Assembly: GCA_021811085.1 (NCBI GenBank)
Contig: JAJZPQ010000033.1
Coordinates: 1 to 42,996 of the forward strand
DNA from: Pseudomonadota bacterium
Lineage (GTDB): Bacteria > Pseudomonadota > Gammaproteobacteria > Burkholderiales > SG8-39
Direction of reading: 5' to 3'
DNA: 42,996 bases
Shown: one piece after another, positions 8,396 to 16,833 of the stretch
Numbering within the stretch: position 1 is the first letter of the stretch
How the letters are laid out: every line of letters starts with the position of its first letter
Notes under the pieces: generated by a model
The model's input: the letters and a program-made list of their open reading frames with translations, nothing else
Told to the model about the DNA's origin: nothing
Databases searched by the model: none
Translations under genes and position numbers: made by a program

Positions 8396-9084
8396 ACAGC
8401 AATGCATTTTCCAGCTTCAGGGGGCAAACGGCGCTTATCCTGCACGACGCCGATCGTGACCAGCGGGCTCTTGTTGCCCAATTGAGCCGATTAGGTTTGA
8501 TTATTGAGCAACGATGTCCGATGGGCCGCCACGAGTGGCCGCAGGTCGACATCTGTTTCTTCGATGCTGACCGCTGCCGGAATCACACATTTCCGTGGAC
8601 CAAGGGAGAGCCGCGGGTGCCGCTGATCGCAATAATGGGCTCTGAGACGCCTGAGCGCATTCAGTGGAGCTTGTCCCATGGTACCTCGGCCTTTCTGGTT
8701 AAGCCGATTCGTTCGAGTGGGACGTATTTAGCCCTCGTGACGGCTATACAGAGCTTTGCTCAACGTCGATCTCTTCTCGCTGATATGCGAGAACTCCAAG
8801 AACGCGTGCGAGCAAGACGGTTGCTGTTCAAGGCGTTGCTAAAGTTGATGATCAGCTCCAATCTGACCGATGACGAGGCATTCGAGAAGTTACGTTTGGA
8901 AAGCATGCGTTGCCAAGTGTCAATGGAGGAACTGTGCCTTACTTATTTGCGAGACGAGATTTCCAGCTACCACAGCTCCGCCCTGGGTCAGGCCGGTACC
9001 TCGATGGGTCGATCGAGCAAGGTAACTTTGCTCGCTTCTCGTCGTCCGGGTAATTACTCAAGAAGCAAGAAGGTAGCGTCGTGA
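8392..9084 (+). CDS. amiR: AmiR-like ANTAR antitermination regulator
   Basis: An RNA-binding response-regulator-like protein predicted to let RNA polymerase pass the leader terminator at 2116-2159. The N-terminal half (residues ~10-120) is a receiver-like domain without an obvious phospho-acceptor, as in AmiR. A coiled-coil linker follows (RRSLLADMRELQERVRARR), then the ANTAR domain (about 138-185; KALLKLMISSNLTDDEAFEKLRLESMR). About 35 residues beyond ANTAR, Ser- and basic-rich, exceed P. aeruginosa AmiR. The start at 8392 is chosen for its ATGA overlap with amiC; an upstream in-frame start would overlap amiC more. Confidence 0.85.
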   Translation: MNSNAFSSFRGQTALILHDADRDQRALVAQLSRLGLIIEQRCPMGRHEWPQVDICFFDADRCRNHTFPWTKGEPRVPLIAIMGSETPERIQWSLSHGTSAFLVKPIRSSGTYLALVTAIQSFAQRRSLLADMRELQERVRARRLLFKALLKLMISSNLTDDEAFEKLRLESMRCQVSMEELCLTYLRDEISSYHSSALGQAGTSMGRSSKVTLLASRRPGNYSRSKKVAS

Positions 9085-9188
9085 AATTGGGTGTTGCCGA
9101 CACCCGATTACACGACCAGAAGAGAGTTTACGCGCGCGGATTGGGCGCAATAGGCAAGCCGCACAAATGACCGATAAGGAGCATAAAC

Positions 9189-10181
9189 ATGACTTGGTTA
9201 GATAGCTCGATAATGCATACGCGCGGTATGGCGCGCGGAAAGCAAGGAACAACCCATGAATTGACCGAGGCCAAGCAAGGGAAATATCACTACACCATGG
9301 GCCCTTACTCTGCACCCGTGTTGCACATTCGTCCGGGCGATCGAGTTGTTGTCGAGACCCGTGACGCCTTCGAAGGAGCAATAAAGACTGAGCGGGACCT
9401 GCCCAGCCAGAAACTTGAAATGCCCTTCCTCAATCCACAGAACGGGCCGATCATGATTGAAGGTGCGGAAAAAGGCGATGTGGTCGCCGTTCATATTGAG
9501 AAGATGACGCCGCGGGGACCGCAGCCGCTAGGCACGTGCTGCATGATCCAGGAGTTCGGTGCGCTCACAGGCACCTACTATACAGCGACCTTGAATCAAC
9601 CATTACCCGAAATCGTTCGGAAAATTAGGCTTGACGAAGAAAACGTCTATTGGAGCGATCGCGTCACCCTGCCGTACAAGCCCCATATTGGCACGCTGAG
9701 TTTGTCGCCTGAGATCGATTCCATTAATTCGCTTACTCCCGACAATCACGGAGGCAACATGGACTTGCCGGACATGGGGCCGGCTAGCATCACTTACCTT
9801 CCGGTTCGGTCTCCTGGCGGGCGACTGTTTATCGGCGATGCTCATGCCTGCCAGGGAGATGGTGAAGTGTGCGGAGTCGCGGTGGAATACCCGACCACCA
9901 CCACAATTACAGTAGACCTCATTAAGGGATGGTCGATAGAGTGGCCGCGCCTGGAAACCGACGAATTTATCATGGCGATTGGTAGCGCTAGGCCGCTCGA
10001 AGACGCAACACGGATTGCCTACCGCGAACTTGTGCGCTGGATGGCGAAGGACTATGGATTCGACCAATGGGACGCGTATATGATGCTTAGTCAGTGCGGA
10101 AAAGTTAGGCTGGGAAATTTTGTTGATCCCAAGTACACAGTCGGAGCCTCAATTCGTAAGCACTATCTTCGCAACAAATAG
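9189..10181 (+). CDS. fmdA: Acetamidase/formamidase (FmdA/AmdA family)
   Basis: Hydrolyses a short amide (formamide or acetamide in known members) to ammonia and the acid. The 330 residues cover the whole FmdA_AmdA fold. Seen: the N-terminal HIRPGDRVVVETRDAFEG; the LNPQNGPIMIEGAEKGDVVAVHIE stretch; LSPEIDSINSLTPDNHGGNMD; and the family-defining GDAHACQGDGEVCGVAVE at about residues 216-233, with metal-ligand Asp, His and Glu. An AAGGAG ribosome site lies 8 bases before the ATG. The AmiC/AmiR regulators directly upstream support an amide substrate. A small hairpin (9089-9105) without T-run lies in the gap before it. Confidence 0.88.
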   Translation: MTWLDSSIMHTRGMARGKQGTTHELTEAKQGKYHYTMGPYSAPVLHIRPGDRVVVETRDAFEGAIKTERDLPSQKLEMPFLNPQNGPIMIEGAEKGDVVAVHIEKMTPRGPQPLGTCCMIQEFGALTGTYYTATLNQPLPEIVRKIRLDEENVYWSDRVTLPYKPHIGTLSLSPEIDSINSLTPDNHGGNMDLPDMGPASITYLPVRSPGGRLFIGDAHACQGDGEVCGVAVEYPTTTTITVDLIKGWSIEWPRLETDEFIMAIGSARPLEDATRIAYRELVRWMAKDYGFDQWDAYMMLSQCGKVRLGNFVDPKYTVGASIRKHYLRNK

Positions 10182-10274
10182 CGCCGCTGGAAATCAACGC
10201 GTTTTTCGCCGGGCGCGTCGTTGCCTGAAACGGTGCTTGGAAAGATCACACCAACCCGCAACTGGAGAGCGGAC

Positions 10275-11030
10275 ATGGATATCGGACTCAAAGGGAAGCG
10301 CGCCGTCGTCACCGGTGGCAGTAAGGGAATCGGCCGCGCCATAGCAGAAGGATTCGCCGCGGAAGGAGCCAACGTATCGATCTGTGCGCGTAAGGCCGAC
10401 GAGGTGGCCGCGGTAGTCGCCTCGTTAAAGGCAAAAGGCGTCAACGCGTTTGGCCGAGCCTTCGACGTGGCCGATGCGGCTGCGTTGACCGCGTGGATAT
10501 TGGCGACCGCCGACGAGTTGGGCGGCATCGACGCGCTGGTATGCAACGTCAGCGCGCTTGCCGTTGGCGATTCGCCCGAGACCTGGGAAAAATCCTTTCG
10601 CACCGACATGATGCACACCGTCAATGCCGTGGCGGCGGCAGTTCCGTTTCTGGAAAAATCGACAGCCGGATCCATCGTTCTGATTTCAAGCGTCTCAGGA
10701 TTCGAGGTGGATTTCGCAGCAGGCTCTTACGGCGCGATGAAGGCCGCACTGATCCATTACGCCAAGGGATTGAGCCGGCAGCTCGTCGGCAAGGGAATCC
10801 GGGTGAACTGCGTCTCTCCGGGCAATACCTATTTCGACGGCGGGATTTGGCAAACCATCGAGAAGAACATGCCGGATCTCTTCAGTTCAACGCTCAAAGT
10901 AAATCCGACCGGAAAGTTCGGCACACCTGCCGAGGTCGCGAATGGCGTCGTATTCATCTCGAGCCCGGCCGCCAGCCGGATTTCCGGGACTAACCTGGTG
11001 ATCGATGGCGCCCTCACGGTCGCTGTCTAG
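10275..11030 (+). CDS. SDR-family oxidoreductase of the amide cluster
   Basis: Short-chain dehydrogenase/reductase of classical length (251 residues). The NAD(P)-binding motif TGGSKGIG lies at 13-20, the NVSA stretch at 91-94, the catalytic Ser in LISSVSG (about 139) and Tyr152-x3-Lys156. The C-terminal SPGNTYFDGG and SGTNLVIDGA are typical. The ATG at 10275 follows GGAGAGC. The substrate is unknown. Its place between two amidohydrolases suggests it oxidises or reduces a product or an N-substituted precursor, but that is inference only. Confidence 0.85.
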   Translation: MDIGLKGKRAVVTGGSKGIGRAIAEGFAAEGANVSICARKADEVAAVVASLKAKGVNAFGRAFDVADAAALTAWILATADELGGIDALVCNVSALAVGDSPETWEKSFRTDMMHTVNAVAAAVPFLEKSTAGSIVLISSVSGFEVDFAAGSYGAMKAALIHYAKGLSRQLVGKGIRVNCVSPGNTYFDGGIWQTIEKNMPDLFSSTLKVNPTGKFGTPAEVANGVVFISSPAASRISGTNLVIDGALTVAV

Positions 11031-11041
11031 GAGATAGAGCC

Positions 11042-11158
11042 ATGAGCGGACCTGGCCGTCACACAATCTACAACGTGCCGATTTTGCCGCGTGAGATAAC
11101 TATAGGGCACCAAAACGCCGATTTTTGTGGTGAAGTCGATTCTCGACGCGGTGATTAA
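11042..11158 (+). CDS. Possible 38-aa peptide with a strong ribosome site
   Basis: ATG is preceded by AGGAG at 8 bases spacing (11029-11033, overlapping the SDR stop). It opens a frame of 38 codons beginning MSGPGRHTIYNVPILPRE and ending CGEVDSRRGD. No family is recognised. The 163-base gap between the SDR and amidohydrolase genes is otherwise empty, and the next gene has its own GGAGGG site. It may be a real small protein, a leader peptide, or the 5' stub of a deleted gene. Confidence 0.35.
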   Translation: MSGPGRHTIYNVPILPREITIGHQNADFCGEVDSRRGD

Positions 11159-11193
11159 GAGTCAATCAGCAAGCTATAAGGAGGGATAGAAAT

Positions 11194-12078
11194 ATGGTGC
11201 AGGCGAAAGGACGTCACGAGAGCGAGCTCAAGGTAGCATGTATTCAAATGGAGCCGATTATTGGCGAGAAGGCGGCAAACCTGAAAAGCAGCATTGCCAT
11301 GATTGCGGCGGCGGCCAAGAAGGGCGCAAAGTTAATCGTTCTTCCGGAATTGGCCAATACAGGTTACGTGTTTGAGACCCGGGAGGAGGCGTTTTCCCTT
11401 GCCGAACCTGTACCCGGTGGACCAACCTGTGACGCATGGATTCAAATTGCGGCACAGCACGGGGTCTACCTCGTGGCCGGCATCACCGAGCGCGACGGCG
11501 ATGCCTTGTACAACGCGTCTGTAGTGATCGGCCCAAATGGTTACATTGGCACCTTCCGAAAGGTGCACTTGTGGAACGAAGAAAACCTGTTCTTTGAGCC
11601 GGGAAATCTAGGCTTCCCAGTGTTTCATACGCCAATAGGTCGAATTGGCACGTTCATTTGCTACGACGGATGGTTCCCGGAAAGTTATCGCCTGTGCGCA
11701 CTGCAGGGCGCGGACATTATCTGCGTTCCGACCAACTGGGTGCCAATCCCGGGACAGGATCCTAAGCGCGAAGCGATGGCCAATATCCTGTGTATGGCGG
11801 CGGCTCACTCCAATTCCGTGTTCATCGCAGCGGCTGATCGCGTGGGCACCGAGCGCGGCCAGTTGTTTAACGGCCAGAGTCTTATCGTCAGCTACACGGG
11901 TTGGCCTATCGGGGGGCCAGCAAGCCCAACGAAGGAGGAGATCATTTACGCGAACGTGAACCTCGCCGACGCACGTCGGAAGCGTAATTGGAATGAATAC
12001 AATCAGGTGCTGCGGGACCGCCGCACGGATGTGTACTCGGAGATGCTTGGTTCGAAGATAGAACCAGGGTGGTACTGA
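11194..12078 (+). CDS. Nitrilase-superfamily amidohydrolase (C-N hydrolase)
   Basis: Cleaves a carbon-nitrogen bond of an amide, carbamoyl compound or nitrile with a Glu-Lys-Cys triad. All three residues are present: Glu52 in LPELANTG, Lys123 in FRKVHLW and Cys156 in FICYDGWFPE. The 294 residues span the CN_hydrolase domain and end shortly after it, without the long C-terminus of true nitrilases. CYDGWFPE favours an amidase or carbamoylase role over nitrile hydrolysis. An AAGGAGGGA site precedes the ATG. With fmdA the operon has two unrelated amidohydrolases, suggesting a wider substrate range or a two-step pathway. The exact substrate is unknown. Confidence 0.85.
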   Translation: MVQAKGRHESELKVACIQMEPIIGEKAANLKSSIAMIAAAAKKGAKLIVLPELANTGYVFETREEAFSLAEPVPGGPTCDAWIQIAAQHGVYLVAGITERDGDALYNASVVIGPNGYIGTFRKVHLWNEENLFFEPGNLGFPVFHTPIGRIGTFICYDGWFPESYRLCALQGADIICVPTNWVPIPGQDPKREAMANILCMAAAHSNSVFIAAADRVGTERGQLFNGQSLIVSYTGWPIGGPASPTKEEIIYANVNLADARRKRNWNEYNQVLRDRRTDVYSEMLGSKIEPGWY

Positions 12079-12133
12079 ACCCGAGTTGAGGTGTGAATTT
12101 TCACTGACACTGTTTTGGCTAAGGAGATCTTCG

Positions 12134-13396
12134 ATGAGCGATAACGAAAAGGGTAAAGGAGTGAACAAGGGTCGACGCGAAGCGCTGGGAATGCTTGGCG
12201 CGGGGGCGGGTGCGGCAGTTGCCAGTATGGTTGCGCCGGCCCTGATTCGTAGCGCGTACGCTGCGGATCCGATTAGAATCGGAGTGATCTCTCCACTTAC
12301 CGGCGCCTGGACTGTGTACGGTAAGGCCCATATCTCGGGGTTTGAACTGGCGGTCGAAGAAATAAATGCAGCGGGTGGTGTGCTAGGTCGCAAGTTGGAA
12401 ATCGTGATCGGCGATTCTAAGACGGAACCGCGTATCGTCGTGGAGCAGGCCAACCGGCTCATTCGTCAGGAAAAGGTTGACTTCCTCGCGGGCACGTTCA
12501 GCAGTGCTGAGCGCAATGCCGCCGGGCCGGTGGTAACTCAGGCCAATAAGATTCTGCTTTACCCGACCTTCTACGAAGGCCAGGAAAGTGAATACTACCC
12601 GGGCGTTTGCAATAAAAACATCTTCATGTTTGGTCCAGAGCCAACCCAGCAGGTATGGCCGCACATGGAGTACATGATGAAGAAGTACGGCAAGAAGTTC
12701 TTCATGATCGGTTCGGACTACGCATGGCCGCGCGTGACGAACAAGGTTACCAAGCAGAAGCTAACCCAACTTGGCGGCAGTGTGGTGGGGGAGGTATACA
12801 TCCCGTTCAACACGCCACAATATGAATCGGTACTGCGCGACATCCGTTCCTCAGGCGCCAATATTATTTTCCACTCGTTGACCGGGAGCGACACGGTCAA
12901 TTTCCGCCGCCAGTTTGTTGCCGCCGGGATGAACAAGGATTTCATCCTATGGACGGTGGACGACGAAGAAGTGGTCACCTCGGGTCTCGGTCCGGATGTG
13001 TCGGCAGGGACGTACGTTAGTTTTGACTACTTCATGACCATCAAGCACCCGAATAACGTCGATTTTCTCAAGCGTTTCCGGGCCAAATTTGGCAAGGATG
13101 CACTGATGAATACGGTGGGCGTGGCAATGTATAACGCCGCGCATATGGCCGCTCTTGCCATCAAGAAGGCTGGTTCCGTGGAGACCGACAAGCTGCGAGC
13201 AGCGCTAAAAGGTATCAGTTATGATCGAGCGCCGCAGGGGCCTGTGGTGATGCGCACCGAGGATAACCAGATCGTGGTGCCGTCGTATTTAATGAAGGTG
13301 CGCAAGGGTTGGACCAACGTGACCGACATGTTCGAGGAAGTGCAATCATTTAAGGCTGTGCAACCGCTGGCCGCACGCTGCAAACTGCCGCTATAG
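12134..13396 (+). CDS. Second urea/amide-type ABC binding protein (UrtA-like), Tat signal
   Basis: Periplasmic binding protein of the second importer (420 residues). The start at 12134 follows AAGGAGA. The N-terminus has twin arginines (GRREALGML, residues 13-21), then a Gly/Ala-rich hydrophobic stretch and an AYA cleavage site before ADPIRIG. This looks like a Tat signal, as in UrtA proteins, and differs from the Sec-type signal of the first binding protein. The ligand region LLYPTFYEGQESEYYPGVC and GSDYAWPRVTNKV closely parallel AmiC and UrtA. Urea or a short amide is the likely ligand. It is only moderately similar to the 2291-3535 protein, so the two importers are not a recent duplication. 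Confidence 0.87.
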   Translation: MSDNEKGKGVNKGRREALGMLGAGAGAAVASMVAPALIRSAYAADPIRIGVISPLTGAWTVYGKAHISGFELAVEEINAAGGVLGRKLEIVIGDSKTEPRIVVEQANRLIRQEKVDFLAGTFSSAERNAAGPVVTQANKILLYPTFYEGQESEYYPGVCNKNIFMFGPEPTQQVWPHMEYMMKKYGKKFFMIGSDYAWPRVTNKVTKQKLTQLGGSVVGEVYIPFNTPQYESVLRDIRSSGANIIFHSLTGSDTVNFRRQFVAAGMNKDFILWTVDDEEVVTSGLGPDVSAGTYVSFDYFMTIKHPNNVDFLKRFRAKFGKDALMNTVGVAMYNAAHMAALAIKKAGSVETDKLRAALKGISYDRAPQGPVVMRTEDNQIVVPSYLMKVRKGWTNVTDMFEEVQSFKAVQPLAARCKLPL

Positions 13397-13427
13397 TCGT
13401 GGTATTTGGCTAATCGTATTATTCGTA

Positions 13428-13451
13428 CCTGCGGCGCTGCCGCGCCGTAGG
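13428..13451 (+). other. Intercistronic stem-loop after the second binding-protein gene
   Basis: A ten-pair stem (13428-13437 with 13442-13451, one G-U) has a 4-base loop and no T-run. It occupies the same position as the hairpin at 3549-3575 in the first importer, between binding protein and permease. Confidence 0.6.
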
Positions 13452-13477
13452 TCGCGTATCTACTGGAGATCTTCACT

Positions 13478-14332
13478 TTGAGCGCTGCATTAAGCGTCGT
13501 TGTTGATGCAACGCTAATAACCTTGGTGCTCGCATTGGCCGCGTTTGGGCTCGCCATCATTTTTGGCCTGGTAGGGGTCATCAATATGGGCCACGGCGCC
13601 ATGCTTACGCTTGGGGCTTACCTGATGTGGGCGGCGACAAGAATGGATGTTCCCTTTGTGCTCGCGGCCCTTATCTCGGCGCTGGGGGTCGGCCTAGTTG
13701 GTCTGCTGCTTGAGCACGTCGTAATTCGGCACTTCTATGGCGAACCCCTCGAGACGCTACTGCTCACATGGGGCTTCTTTCTGATCACGACTGAAATAAT
13801 TAAAATCGTGTTTGGCACGGACCTTAGGGAAGTGGTCAATCCGCTGCCCGGTAGTTTTGACCTCGGAACGATAAGATTCCCCGCGTATCGCAGCTTGGTT
13901 GCGCTGTTTGCCATCGTCCTGATGGTTGCGGCGGCATTGGTCTTCTATAAAACAAGAATCGGCATCCGAATCCGCGCTTTGATGCAAAACTCCGAAGTGG
14001 CGAGTCTGCTCGGTCTCAACATCCAGCTCACCTACAAGATTGTATTCGTCTCCGGTTCGTTCATGGCAGGCTTGGCAGGCGCGCTTATCAGTCCAATGTT
14101 GAGCGTGGATCCGTATATTGGCAATATTTTCCTGGTGCGCTCATTTTTCGCCGTCACTGTGGGCGGCGTCGGGCAGATTCTCGGAGGCACACTCGCCGGC
14201 AGTTTTCTGGTCGGAGGAATGGAGACCGTTTTTGCGTTGGTATCTAGCCAAGTTGTGGCGCAGACGATCGTATTCGCGTTCGCTATCGTAATTTTGCGCT
14301 TCCGTCCACAAGGCGTAGTGACCAGCCGATGA
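13478..14332 (+). CDS. ABC transporter permease, LivH/UrtB type (second importer)
   Basis: A 284-residue hydrophobic membrane subunit with the family signature AAFGLAIIFGLVGVINMGHGAMLTLGAY near residues 21-48 and the cytoplasmic coupling loop KTRIGIRIRALMQNSEVASLLGLN near 160-185. The start codon is TTG, with TGGAGAT 8 bases upstream and no better ATG nearby. Its stop overlaps the next start (ATGA), so it is translationally coupled to its partner permease. Confidence 0.85.
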   Translation: MSAALSVVVDATLITLVLALAAFGLAIIFGLVGVINMGHGAMLTLGAYLMWAATRMDVPFVLAALISALGVGLVGLLLEHVVIRHFYGEPLETLLLTWGFFLITTEIIKIVFGTDLREVVNPLPGSFDLGTIRFPAYRSLVALFAIVLMVAAALVFYKTRIGIRIRALMQNSEVASLLGLNIQLTYKIVFVSGSFMAGLAGALISPMLSVDPYIGNIFLVRSFFAVTVGGVGQILGGTLAGSFLVGGMETVFALVSSQVVAQTIVFAFAIVILRFRPQGVVTSR

Positions 14333-15345
14333 TTGAAGCGAAGGATACGGGGGTCCTCGCGGGTTTTCCGCCGCGGGTACGGCGGGTGCGGGAGCCGGTG
14401 GTCGCGCTCTGGGTATTCGCAATTCTAGCGCTGTTGCCACTCATGTCCTCTGGCTACGTCATCTATATTCTTCCTCAGTACATGTTGTTCGGTGTGCTGG
14501 CGATGTCTCTTGCGCTGCTATGGGGCTTCTGCGGCATGCTGAGCTTCGGGCAGGCCGGATTCTTCGCCCTAGGCGCCTATATCATGGGTTTATGCCTGCA
14601 GCACGCAGGTACCTTGGGTGTGAATGCCGCCTATCTCGCATTGCTCGCCAGCGCAATGGCCGGCGCGGTGATCGCCGGCGCGGTTGGTTACTTCCTCTTC
14701 AGCGCGGGGGTGCGCGACTCGTATTTCGTGATCGTTACTCTCGCCCTGTCAATCATCGCTGAGCAGCTCGCAGTGGGGCAGTCGCAAGTCACCGGTGGCT
14801 GGAACGGCATGTTCATTCCGCGCATGCAACTTTCGTTCTGGGATTGGAGACTTCCACTCGACTCCGATGCAAGCATCTACTACTTGATCGTTGTTTTCGT
14901 TGCGGTCACATACTCTTTCTTGCGTTGGATCACTCGCGCCAAATTCGGCAAGGTCCTGGCAGGAATCCGAGAAAACGAAGATCGGATACTGTCGCTTGGT
15001 TTTAAAGTCCATTTGTATAAAACGGCGACCTTTGCCATTTCGGCTGGTCTTGCCTGCGCGGCTGGGGCACTGTATGGTACGCACGCCGCGTTCGTAGCCC
15101 CTTCTCTTGCCGGCGTTTTGTTTTCCACTGAAGTGGTAGTGTGGGTGGCCATTGCTGGACGCAACTCATTGCTGGGCGCGTTGCTGGGAGGGATCGTTGT
15201 CTCGTCCATCTCCAATGCGCTGAGCGCGATTACGCCGCAGTATTGGCAGTTGGTGCTCGGAGTGTTGTTCGTGGTGGTAGTCGCTTTCTTTCGTGGTGGC
15301 ATAGCTGGCGCGGTGCATCGTTTTTCCGCGCGCCGGAGGGGTTGA
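14329..15345 (+). CDS. ABC transporter permease, LivM/UrtC type (second importer)
   Basis: A 338-residue membrane subunit. The signature SLALLWGFCGMLSFGQAGFFALGAYIMG lies at about residues 60-87 and the coupling loop RAKFGKVLAGIRENEDRILSLGF near 203-225. It overlaps the upstream permease by ATGA and is followed 4 bases later by the ATPase gene. Gene order BCDE matches urt-type operons. Confidence 0.85.
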   Translation: MIEAKDTGVLAGFPPRVRRVREPVVALWVFAILALLPLMSSGYVIYILPQYMLFGVLAMSLALLWGFCGMLSFGQAGFFALGAYIMGLCLQHAGTLGVNAAYLALLASAMAGAVIAGAVGYFLFSAGVRDSYFVIVTLALSIIAEQLAVGQSQVTGGWNGMFIPRMQLSFWDWRLPLDSDASIYYLIVVFVAVTYSFLRWITRAKFGKVLAGIRENEDRILSLGFKVHLYKTATFAISAGLACAAGALYGTHAAFVAPSLAGVLFSTEVVVWVAIAGRNSLLGALLGGIVVSSISNALSAITPQYWQLVLGVLFVVVVAFFRGGIAGAVHRFSARRRG

Positions 15346-15349
15346 GGCC

Positions 15350-16066
15350 ATGGCTGAACTGCTCCGCGCCGAGCATCTTACCAAGCGATTCAAGGGACTT
15401 ACTGCGAACGACGATGTGGGATTCAGCATTCTCGCCGGCGAAGTTCGCTGCGTGATCGGCCCTAATGGCGCCGGCAAGACTACTTTCATCAGCATGATTT
15501 CAGGGCATCTTCAGCCGAGCTCGGGCCACATCTGGTTCCGTGGTGAAGATATTACCCGGATGTCGGTAGTGGAGCGCGCACGGCGCGGGATCGCTCGCAA
15601 GTTCCAGACACCATCGGTCTTCAATCACCTTACAGTATACGAAAACGTCGAGCTTGCCGTCCTCGGCACCTCGCGTCCGAGGCATCGCCGCGATGCACGG
15701 GTGCGCGAGGTGCTCGAACTCGTGCGCCTTTCTGAACAAAGCGACAAGCCGACAGCGATGCTTTCGCACGGACAGCGACAGTGGCTGGAGGTGGGATTAC
15801 TGATCGGCAACGATGCTGAGTTGATGTTGCTTGACGAGCCCACCGCCGGCATGACCGCCGAGGAAACACATTCCACGGGAGAATTGGTGCGCTCGCTCGC
15901 TCGGGATCTGCGGTTATCGGCCATCATCATCGAGCACGACATCAATTTCATTCGTAACCTCGAAGCGCCGATAACCGTCCTGCACTTGGGCCGGGTACTG
16001 GCCCAAGGAGATTACGACGAAATTGCGAGCGATGAACTGGTTCGCGATAGTTATCTGGGACATTAG
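15350..16066 (+). CDS. ABC transporter ATPase, LivG/UrtD type (second importer)
   Basis: 238 residues. Walker A GPNGAGKT (37-44), signature LSHGQRQ (about 138-144), Walker B LMLLDEPTAGM, and IIIEHDI. The LSHGQ signature and PTAGMTAEET again mark the UrtD-like form. GAGG just before the ATG serves as ribosome site. Confidence 0.87.
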   Translation: MAELLRAEHLTKRFKGLTANDDVGFSILAGEVRCVIGPNGAGKTTFISMISGHLQPSSGHIWFRGEDITRMSVVERARRGIARKFQTPSVFNHLTVYENVELAVLGTSRPRHRRDARVREVLELVRLSEQSDKPTAMLSHGQRQWLEVGLLIGNDAELMLLDEPTAGMTAEETHSTGELVRSLARDLRLSAIIIEHDINFIRNLEAPITVLHLGRVLAQGDYDEIASDELVRDSYLGH

Positions 16067-16069
16067 ATA

Positions 16070-16771
16070 GTGAGCGTGCGGGTCGAGAAGCTGATCGCAG
16101 GTTATGGAGACATCACTGTGCTGCGTGATATGTCGCTTCGCGTCGATCCCGGCGAGATCGTGGGTATTCTCGGGCGCAACGGCATGGGCAAAACAACCTT
16201 GATTCGCTGTCTGGCGGGCCTAATAAAACCCGATGCGGGCTCTATCGTCTTCGAGGGGCAGGATGTAACCGCATTGGAGCCGCATGAACGAGCGCGGCGC
16301 GGCTTTACGACAATTGTGCAGGGCCGCGGCATGTTCCCGCAGATGACCGTCGCCGAGAATCTGGAGATGGGGCGAATTGCCTCCGGTCGCGGCGGCAGGG
16401 ACCGTCTGAGTGAAGTATTGAGTTATTTCCCGCGCCTTCAAGAGCGCATGAACCAGCAAGCGGGTACCATGAGCGGCGGAGAGCAGCAGATGCTCGCGAT
16501 CGGGCGCGGGCTTATGGCGAACCCTAGGCTCATGCTGCTTGATGAGCCTTCGGATGGCATCATGCCGTCGCTTGTCACGCAAATCGCGGAAATTCTGGTG
16601 CAAATTAATCAACGCGAGAAAATGACTATCATCATTGTCGAGCAGAACGTTCCGATGGTGTTTAGGATGTCGAAACACTGCTTGATTCTAGAGAAGGGTC
16701 GAATCGTCGCCGAAGGCGACCCGAATGAACTGTCGTCCTCTAATATCATGCAAGAGTATTTGGCGATATGA
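16070..16771 (+). CDS. ABC transporter ATPase, LivF/UrtE type (second importer)
   Basis: 233 residues, starting at a GTG codon 3 bases after the previous stop. Walker A GRNGMGKT (35-42), signature MSGGEQQM, Walker B LMLLDEPSDGIMPS and IVEQN. It is the last gene of the long same-strand run that begins at 2291. A weak hairpin with a T-run lies about 40 bases downstream. Confidence 0.87.
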   Translation: MSVRVEKLIAGYGDITVLRDMSLRVDPGEIVGILGRNGMGKTTLIRCLAGLIKPDAGSIVFEGQDVTALEPHERARRGFTTIVQGRGMFPQMTVAENLEMGRIASGRGGRDRLSEVLSYFPRLQERMNQQAGTMSGGEQQMLAIGRGLMANPRLMLLDEPSDGIMPSLVTQIAEILVQINQREKMTIIIVEQNVPMVFRMSKHCLILEKGRIVAEGDPNELSSSNIMQEYLAI

Positions 16772-16813
16772 TAAATCTTCGAATATCGCCGGGTAATCTT
16801 CGACTCCTATTGA

Positions 16814-16833
16814 CCCTATTTCGAGGGATTTTT
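16814..16833 (+). terminator. Weak possible terminator at the end of the amide operon
   Basis: CCCT (16814-16817) pairs with AGGG (16824-16827) around a 6-base loop, followed by ATTTTT. The four-pair stem is short, so termination here is only possible, not certain. Confidence 0.3.

Noticed and set aside
9089-9105. Hairpin GGGTGT/ACACCC between amiR and fmdA as a terminator
   Set aside because: No T-run follows, so it is more likely a processing or stabilising structure.
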